64,000 bases of DNA from Martinezella lusitana (GTDB lineage Bacteria > Pseudomonadota > Alphaproteobacteria > Rhizobiales > Rhizobiaceae), in contig NZ_JACHBG010000005.1 of the NCBI RefSeq assembly GCF_014207095.1, positions 1 through 64,000 on the forward strand, read 5' to 3'. Numbering within the stretch: position 1 is the first letter of the stretch; each line of letters begins with the position of its first letter. A program made the translations under genes and the position numbers. Positions 58,308-64,000 of this stretch are shown here, one piece after another. Below the pieces are notes generated by a model that was given only the letters and a program-made list of their open reading frames with translations, did no database searches and was not told the origin of the DNA.

Positions 58308-59678
58308 TCAGGAATTATGGTAGGCGGCTTCGCCGTGCGAGGCGAGGTCGAGGCCTTCGCGCTCGGCTTCCGGAGCCACACGCAGGCCGATGACGACGTC
58401 GACGATCTTGTAGAGGATCGCCGAGCCGATGCCGCACCAAAGGATGGTGGTGACGACCGCGGTCAGCTGCACCATGACCTGACTGCTCATGGTGACGCCA
58501 TCGGCATAGCCGACGCCGCCGAGCGAGGCGCTGGCGAAGATGCCGGTTGTGATGGCGCCGAAGATGCCGCCGATGCAGTGCACGCCGAAGACGTCAGCCG
58601 TATCGTCGTAGCCGAACTTGTTCTTCACGACGGAGACGAAGAAGTAGCAGAGCGGCGAGACGATGAGACCCATGATGATCGCACCCATCGGGCCGGCGAT
58701 ACCGGCAGCAGGCGTGATGGCGACGAGACCGGCAACCATGCCCGAAGCGCCGCCGAGCATGGAGGCCTTGCCGCGGGTGAAGGTTTCGACCAGCGACCAG
58801 GAGATAATGGCGGCTGCGGTCGCAATGAAGGTGTTGACGGTGGCAAGCATCGCACCACCGGAAGCTTCGAGGTTCGAGCCGGCGTTGAAGCCGAACCAGC
58901 CGACCCAGAGCATGGAGGCACCGACCATGGTCAGCGTCATGGAATGCGGAGCCATCATGTCCTTGCCGAAACCGACGCGCTTGCCGACGAGGAGGGCGCC
59001 AACGATGCCGGCGATACCAGCATTGATGTGAACGACGGTGCCGCCAGCGAAGTCGAGGGCGCCCATCTTGAACAGCATGCCGTTAGAATCCCAGACCATG
59101 TGGGCGATCGGGAAGTAGACGAAGGTCGCCCACAGCGCGCAGAAGAGCACGGCGGCGCCGAACTTGATGCGTTCGGCGAAGGCGCCGATGATCAGAGCCG
59201 GCGTGATGGCGGCAAAGGTCATCTGGAACAGCATGAAGATGAATTCAGGAATGACGACGCCCTTCGAGAAGGTCGGAGCCGTGGTTGCGGTCGAAACGCC
59301 CGAAAGGAACATCTTCGCCGTGCCACCCCAATAGGGGCTGGTGCCGCCGCCAAAGGCGAAGGAATAGCCGTAGAGAACCCAGAGGATCATCACGACAGCA
59401 CCGATCATGGTGCACTGCATCAGGACCGAGAGCATGTTCTTCGCGCGGACGAGACCGCCATAGAACAGGGCAAGGCCCGGCACGAGCATGAACAGCACGA
59501 GAATGGTGGAGATGAACATGAAGGCGGTATCGCCCTTGTCCGGCACCGGCGCTGCGGCAGTCGCAGCGGCGGCGGCGGCTGGAGCCGCTTCCTGCGCGAA
59601 AGCGATCGCCGGCGCGAGCACGGCCGCAGAAAGCATGCCCACCCGTGTCAGGGCGGAGGAAAGCTTGGAAATTGACAT
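58308..59678 (-). CDS. amtB: Ammonium transporter
   Basis: 456-residue precursor with a signal-like N terminus and 11 helices. Typical motifs: DKGDTAFMFISTILVLFMLVPGLALFYGG near the start, the pore histidine region VVHINAGIAGIVGALLVG and DVFGVHCIGGIFGAI, and the C-terminal tail. It takes up ammonium; PII (GlnK) blocks it when nitrogen is plentiful. It follows glnK after 27 bp on the same strand. Confidence 0.97.
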   Translation of the reverse strand: MSISKLSSALTRVGMLSAAVLAPAIAFAQEAAPAAAAAATAAAPVPDKGDTAFMFISTILVLFMLVPGLALFYGGLVRAKNMLSVLMQCTMIGAVVMILWVLYGYSFAFGGGTSPYWGGTAKMFLSGVSTATTAPTFSKGVVIPEFIFMLFQMTFAAITPALIIGAFAERIKFGAAVLFCALWATFVYFPIAHMVWDSNGMLFKMGALDFAGGTVVHINAGIAGIVGALLVGKRVGFGKDMMAPHSMTLTMVGASMLWVGWFGFNAGSNLEASGGAMLATVNTFIATAAAIISWSLVETFTRGKASMLGGASGMVAGLVAITPAAGIAGPMGAIIMGLIVSPLCYFFVSVVKNKFGYDDTADVFGVHCIGGIFGAITTGIFASASLGGVGYADGVTMSSQVMVQLTAVVTTILWCGIGSAILYKIVDVVIGLRVAPEAEREGLDLASHGEAAYHNS

Positions 59679-59705
59679 GCAAATAACTCCCTGATCAGCC
59701 GTGTC

Positions 59706-60161
<456 letters not shown>

Positions 60162-60270
60162 TCATAAACTATTGAAATAAAACAGATTTATTATAAGCGC
60201 CCAATAAGGCGGCGATTGCCTCGCCGTCAAAAGCCTAAATAAAGTGCATATTTGTAGGTTTGCGCTTTAT

Positions 60271-61155
60271 TTAATCATTTGCCTTTTTACGAATCAGGCC
60301 TTCCTGCGCCACCGACGCAATCAGGACACCGGATCGCGTAAACAGGCTGCCGCGGGCAAAGCCGCGCGCACCGGATGCGCTGGAGCTTTCCTGGCTGTAG
60401 AGCAGCCAATCGTCGAACCTGAAGGGACGATGAAACCACATGGCGTGATCGAGGCTCGCCACCTGAACGCTCGGGTCCAGGACCGATGTACCATGCGCAT
60501 TAAGGGCGACATCGAGCAGGGTCATATCAGAGAGGTAGGCAAGCACGGCATTCCGATAGAGCCGGTCATCAGGCACGGGGCCGGTCAGCCGCACCCAGAT
60601 ATTCTGCCGCCTGCTCGGTTGCGAGCGAGAAAAATAGCTCTCGATCGAGACGGGCCTGATCTCGATTGCACGCTTGCCTGCCCAATAGCGGCGCACATTC
60701 TCGGGCGCGTGCACGATATAGCGCGCCTTGATCTGCTCCTCGTCCATCAACTCCTCGGGCATCGGCACCTCGGGCATCTCCTCTTGATGATCGAAGCCGG
60801 GCTCATCGACCTGGAACGACGCCGTCAGTGCGAAGATCGCCTTGCCGTGCTGGATGGCCAGCACGCGCCGGGTATTGAAGCTGGAGCCGTCGCGCAGGCG
60901 ATCCACCTGATACAGGATCGGAACCGAGGGATCGCCCGGCAGCATGAAATAAGCGTGCAGGGAATGCACGAACCGATCACCCTCTACTGTGCGCTGCGCC
61001 GCCATCAGCGCCTGGCCGATAACCTGCCCGCCGAATACGCGCTGCCAGCCCACCTGCGGGCTGTTGCCGCGAAACAGGTTCATCTCGATCGTTTCCAGAT
61101 CGAGCGTCGCGAGCACGGTTTCCATGGGGGTGGGCTTTTCCGTCTCTCGCGACAT
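60271..61155 (-). CDS. tesB: Acyl-CoA thioesterase II
   Basis: 294 residues with two hot-dog folds. N-terminal part LETIEMNLFRGNSPQVGWQRVFGGQVIGQALMAAQRTV and C-terminal LDHAMWFHRPFRFDDWLLYSQESSSASGARG hold the conserved active D/T/Q residues. Hydrolyses long-chain acyl-CoA. ATG 61155 is chosen. Divergent from the FAD hydroxylase gene. Confidence 0.95.
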   Translation of the reverse strand: MSRETEKPTPMETVLATLDLETIEMNLFRGNSPQVGWQRVFGGQVIGQALMAAQRTVEGDRFVHSLHAYFMLPGDPSVPILYQVDRLRDGSSFNTRRVLAIQHGKAIFALTASFQVDEPGFDHQEEMPEVPMPEELMDEEQIKARYIVHAPENVRRYWAGKRAIEIRPVSIESYFSRSQPSRRQNIWVRLTGPVPDDRLYRNAVLAYLSDMTLLDVALNAHGTSVLDPSVQVASLDHAMWFHRPFRFDDWLLYSQESSSASGARGFARGSLFTRSGVLIASVAQEGLIRKKAND

Positions 61156-61238
61156 TTTGCTTGAACTCCGATGGTAGGAACCGTGAACAGGATGTTCTAT
61201 ATAGAGCAGGAAGTGACAGTAAGACACAGGGAAGCGCT

Positions 61239-62453
61239 ATGTTGGACATGCTGGTAGTGGGTGGCGGATATGTGGGTCTTGCCGCAGCGGTCGCAGTCAA
61301 GCAGGCAGCCCCGCATCTCGATGTCATGGTCGTAGAGGCCGCCCCGGAGAGCGTTTGGAAGAAAGATATGCGGGCTTCCGCAATCATCGCCGCCGCCTCC
61401 AAGATGCTGGAGGTTCTTGGCGTCTGGGATGAAATTGCGCCGGAAGCAGAACCGATCACCCGCATGATCGTCACCGATTCGCGCACCAGCGACCCCGTGC
61501 GCCCCGTCTTCCTGACCTTCGACGGCGAAGTCGCCGAAGGCCAGCCCTTTGCCCATATGGTGCCGAACGTTACCATGGTCGGCGCCTTGCGCGGCGCCTG
61601 CGAGCGGCTGGGTGTCACGATCCGCCACGGCCTTAGCGCTACCGGCTTCGTGACCGACGACAGCAAGACGACCCTTACCCTTTCGGATGGCAGCACGCTG
61701 GAGACAAAGCTTCTGGTCGCCTGCGACGGCGTGCGCTCCAAGCTGCGCGACATGGCCGGCATCAAGACGGTGAACTGGGATTACGGCCAATCCGGCATCG
61801 TCGTGACAGTCGAGCATGAGCGGCCGCATGGCGGCTGCGCCGAGGAGCATTTCCTGCCCTCAGGCCCCTTCGCCATCCTGCCGCTGAAGAACAACCGCTC
61901 TTCGCTGGTATGGACGGAGCGCTCCTCCGATGCCGAGCGGCTGGTCGCCTCCGATGACCTCGTTTTCGAAGAGGAACTGGAGCGCCGCTTCGGCCACAAG
62001 CTCGGCGCGCTACGCGCCGTCGGCGATCGTCGCGCCTTCCCGCTCGGCCTGACGCTTGCCCGCGCCTTCGTTGCGCCGCGCTTTGCGCTTGCGGGCGACG
62101 CTGCCCACGGTATCCATCCGATCTCCGGCCAAGGCCTCAACCTCGGCTTCAAGGATGTTGCAGCACTTGCCGAAACCATCGTCGAAGCAGATCGCTTAGG
62201 CCTCGATATCGGCTCGGTCAATATCCTTGAGCGCTACCAGACCTGGCGGCGCTTCGACACCTTCCGCATGGGGGTGACCACCGATGTGCTGAACCGGCTG
62301 TTCTCCAACGACAACACGCTGCTGCGCATCGCCCGCGATTTCGGCCTCGGCATCGTCGACCGCCTGCCCAGCCTCAAATCCTTCTTCATCGGCCAGGCGG
62401 CGGGCACCACGGCAAAGCACAATCCGCGGCTGCTTGCGGGCGAGGCGATTTAA
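61239..62453 (+). CDS. UbiH/UbiF/VisC/COQ6-family FAD monooxygenase
   Basis: 404 residues. The dinucleotide site LVVGGGYVGLAAAVAVKQ is at the N terminus, and the second FAD motif GDAAHGIHPISGQGLNLGFKDV is near residue 288. These hydroxylate ubiquinone precursors. ATG 61239 follows CAGGGAAG. Other ubi genes are not nearby; the exact position on the ring is not predictable from sequence alone. Confidence 0.92.
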   Translation: MLDMLVVGGGYVGLAAAVAVKQAAPHLDVMVVEAAPESVWKKDMRASAIIAAASKMLEVLGVWDEIAPEAEPITRMIVTDSRTSDPVRPVFLTFDGEVAEGQPFAHMVPNVTMVGALRGACERLGVTIRHGLSATGFVTDDSKTTLTLSDGSTLETKLLVACDGVRSKLRDMAGIKTVNWDYGQSGIVVTVEHERPHGGCAEEHFLPSGPFAILPLKNNRSSLVWTERSSDAERLVASDDLVFEEELERRFGHKLGALRAVGDRRAFPLGLTLARAFVAPRFALAGDAAHGIHPISGQGLNLGFKDVAALAETIVEADRLGLDIGSVNILERYQTWRRFDTFRMGVTTDVLNRLFSNDNTLLRIARDFGLGIVDRLPSLKSFFIGQAAGTTAKHNPRLLAGEAI

Positions 62454-62506
62454 AGCATTTCCGGGAAAAGTGCGCGGCCGTTTTCCGTCCGGAACGCGCA
62501 AAGAAG
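62454..62506 (+). repeat. RIME-like interspersed repeat, half copy D
   Basis: AGCATTTCCGGGAAAAGTGC then GCGGCCGTTTTCCGTCCGGA. Only the left palindromic half is present; the right half seen in A-C is absent. It begins directly after the stop of the FAD hydroxylase gene. Confidence 0.8.
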
Positions 62507-62579
62507 GCGATTATATACTTCACACACCCACGCGAATTTTTGGTATGCATAAATCTCCCATTGATTGAGGAGCTTCGGA

Positions 62580-62876
62580 ATGACCTTGCATACTCCGTGC
62601 GAAGCTTTACGTTTGGGTAAGTGCCTTGAACTCCGATATGACGGATATTTCCGCGTAGTCGAAGTCCATGCTGTCGGCGTTACCGAGGAAGGGCACAGCA
62701 TCATGCGCGTGTGGCAAGTCCGAGGCGGCAGCAATAGCGGTGAACGTCAAGGCTGGAAGCTGATGCGGCTCGACGAAACATTCTCTACCCATGTGATTGA
62801 CGAAAAATCCTCGGCGCCCCGTACCGGGTATAAACGCGAGGACAAGGTCATGGCTTCCATACGATGCCAGATCTAA
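62580..62876 (+). CDS. Small conserved hypothetical protein
   Basis: 98 residues, soluble (MTLHTPCEALRLGKCLELRY ... RVWQVRGGSNSGERQGWKLMRLDET). The G-W-K-L-M-R-L-D block resembles the end of a WYL-type domain, but there is no helix-turn-helix. I have the impression of similar rhizobial proteins but cannot name a family. GAGGAG at 62567-62572 supports ATG 62580. Confidence 0.65.
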   Translation: MTLHTPCEALRLGKCLELRYDGYFRVVEVHAVGVTEEGHSIMRVWQVRGGSNSGERQGWKLMRLDETFSTHVIDEKSSAPRTGYKREDKVMASIRCQI

Positions 62877-62945
62877 TCCGCCACAGTCGCATTCACCGCC
62901 AGAATGGATAGCCCAGTCTGATACGTGCATTCTTCACCCGATAAA

Positions 62946-62969
62946 AAAGCCCGCTCATTTTGCGGGCTT
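62946..62969. terminator. Hairpin with A/T flanks, likely terminator
   Basis: AAGCCCGC (62948-62955 region) pairs with GCGGGCTT (about 62961-62968), with A-rich sequence before and T-rich after. It can serve the plus-strand gene at 62580 and, on the minus strand, a small frame that ends inside it. Confidence 0.7.
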
Positions 62970-63056
62970 CTTGGTTTCCTGTTTTTCGTCCTTCGGTGGC
63001 GACGATCTGGTTATTTTGTGTAGCCGCTCGTCAAAGCGCTTCTGATCGTCGTCCAT
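62955..63056 (-). CDS. Possible 33-residue small protein
   Basis: MDDDQKRFDERLHKITRSSP followed by a Lys/Glu/Pro-rich end. Codons look coding-like and the in-frame region upstream (EEAACELE) also reads like protein, so the true start may be non-standard or further up. Highly charged. It lies just after the DUF5343-like gene. Low confidence. Confidence 0.35.
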   Translation of the reverse strand: MDDDQKRFDERLHKITRSSPPKDEKQETKKPAK

Positions 63057-63121
63057 CTCAAGTTCGCAGGCAGCTTCTTCCGAATTTTTGTCTTTGAGTT
63101 TTGTCGCCCAATTTTACTTTC

Positions 63122-63937
63122 CTAAGGGTCGATTCCATCGTCACCTTCATAGACCAAATCGAAGCTGTTTTCGAGGATTTGCAACCAAAGTTTTCTCTTC
63201 GACTTAGGCCAATTTGTTCCAGAAGGCGGCAGACGATCGATTAGCCCTCTAATGATTGGATCAATATCAGGTGGCTCATATCCGCCTCCGTTCCCCACTC
63301 CTCTGCGTCTGCCTTCGACTTCTTGGACAGACGGAGTTGGTGACAGTGACGCCTCCACACCGGGTGAACTGTAGGGAGATTCCATGCGTGGTCTTACCAA
63401 TCTATCTTTCCCGCTATCCGAAAAACCTGCGTATTGGGCCGATTTTTCGAACGCTTGGCGTGCTCTGTCCGTTTGCTTACGCGGAACGCCCATTGTTTCC
63501 ATTTCGCGTTCCAGCGCCTTTGCTGGAGGAAGATTGCGCCCGCGAAATCTGTCATAGATTTGCTGGTACAAGGGGACACATAGGAATGCGTCCACTTTGG
63601 CCGACTGTTCCGTTTCCGCGGAGACTATGCGCTTTCCGATCTCACTTAATCGAAATGCGCTTCGTCCGTCTTTCTCTACTAGACCGAAAATCTTCGCGGC
63701 TCCGGTTTTCATCCGGAATGCCCCACTTAGAGTTTGGTTCATTTGAGCGGCCAACTCGTCTTGATCGCACGACCCGAAGCCACACCGTGCATATATCGCC
63801 CTGGCTACTTCGGTGGCACCTTCCAGCGAGATATATGGGAAATCTATGGCAGATCGCTCGCGTTTAGCACGATCTTCGGTCGCGTTTTCTTGCGCAGCTT
63901 CCGCCGCCGCTTGGAAATCAACTTTCTCGCCTGTCAT
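63122..63937 (-). CDS. DUF5343-like protein
   Basis: 271 residues, soluble and rich in charged residues. The middle part (YISLEGATEVARAIYARCGFGSCDQDELAAQMNQ then GAFRMKTGAAKIFGLVEKDGRSAFRLSEIGKRIV) resembles a winged-helix, and LPPAKALEREMETMGVPRKQTDRARQAFEKSAQYAGF follows as in DUF5343-type proteins. A Pro/Gly-rich linker (about 180-225) leads to a helical end. Base composition is lower in GC than most neighbours, which suggests acquisition. Function unknown; family call from memory. Confidence 0.65.
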   Translation of the reverse strand: MTGEKVDFQAAAEAAQENATEDRAKRERSAIDFPYISLEGATEVARAIYARCGFGSCDQDELAAQMNQTLSGAFRMKTGAAKIFGLVEKDGRSAFRLSEIGKRIVSAETEQSAKVDAFLCVPLYQQIYDRFRGRNLPPAKALEREMETMGVPRKQTDRARQAFEKSAQYAGFSDSGKDRLVRPRMESPYSSPGVEASLSPTPSVQEVEGRRRGVGNGGGYEPPDIDPIIRGLIDRLPPSGTNWPKSKRKLWLQILENSFDLVYEGDDGIDP

Positions 63938-64000
63938 ACAGACACCTCGCGCCTTGTGAATAGGCGGTACAATACCGGAACATTACTCTTCGCACAAGAT

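Noticed and set aside
58263..59675. 470-codon plus-strand frame opposite amtB
   Set aside because: Antisense mirror of amtB with His/Asp/Glu/Arg-rich low-complexity content and no recognisable domain.
60240..60268. Possible NtrC binding site (AGTGCATATTTG...TTGCGCTTT)
   Set aside because: The half-site spacing is too long for the usual NtrC consensus, so I did not list it as a feature.

Overview
The window is an ordinary chromosomal stretch of an alphaproteobacterium of the family Rhizobiaceae, most likely Rhizobium in the broad sense. The evidence is a high-GC coding style, the acnA / ccmABCDG neighbourhood, the dapF-mtaB-ftsY-yciB run, the ffh / chorismate mutase / rpsP-rimM-trmD-rplS cluster, a ybhL-type leader RNA, and several families of short palindromic repeats typical of rhizobial intergenic DNA. 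I found no tRNA, rRNA, CRISPR array, insertion sequence, prophage or integrase. Species placement is inference.

Layout. 0-18.6 kb: M3 oligopeptidase, two LysE exporters, a MarR regulator, argG, an SDR enzyme, rlmN, an IalB-like secreted protein, pterin dehydratase, LMW phosphatase, ThpR, a TesA-like esterase divergent from its ABC pair, a Bax-inhibitor-1 protein behind a structured leader, GNAT, DUF2794 and DUF1223 proteins. 18.8-25.2 kb: acnA, then divergently the cytochrome c maturation genes ccmABCDG, whose A-B and B-C gaps are filled by repeats. 25.2-30.8 kb (minus strand): Rap1a-like protein, DUF2585, yciB, ftsY, mtaB, dapF, many with 4-base stop/start overlaps. 30.8-35.7 kb: small accessory genes (membrane protein, PACE exporter with divergent LysR, SRPBCC protein, MBL hydrolase plus an unknown partner). 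35.7-41.2 kb: a putative sRNA, then ffh, chorismate mutase, rpsP, rimM, trmD, DUF1801, rplS. 41.5-45.0 kb: a polar amino acid ABC receptor and permease without an ATPase, then leuC. 45.1-51.8 kb: four regulator/target pairs (MarR-EamA, LysR-MFS, LysR-GST, aldo-keto reductase). 52.3-62.5 kb: response regulator and cyclic-nucleotide protein, xthA, lolA, ftsK, amtB-glnK with a sigma-54 promoter, tesB, a UbiH-like hydroxylase. 62.5-64 kb: small hypothetical genes and a DUF5343-like protein that look like the edge of an accessory region.

Most genes serve core functions: protein targeting (ffh, ftsY), translation (rpsP, rplS, rimM, trmD, rlmN, mtaB), biosynthesis (argG, leuC, dapF), nitrogen sensing (glnK, amtB), haem export and cytochrome c assembly (ccm), and division or chromosome segregation (ftsK, yciB). 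The most unusual features are: repeat units read through in frame inside ftsY; repeats splitting the ccm operon; twin perfect palindromes between a MarR gene and its exporter; a promoter-to-terminator unit for a ~105-nt RNA ahead of ffh; and the ybhL-type leader. I did not find a clear, wholly new multi-gene system; the best candidates for new biology are these RNA, repeat and operator elements and a few unassigned small proteins.
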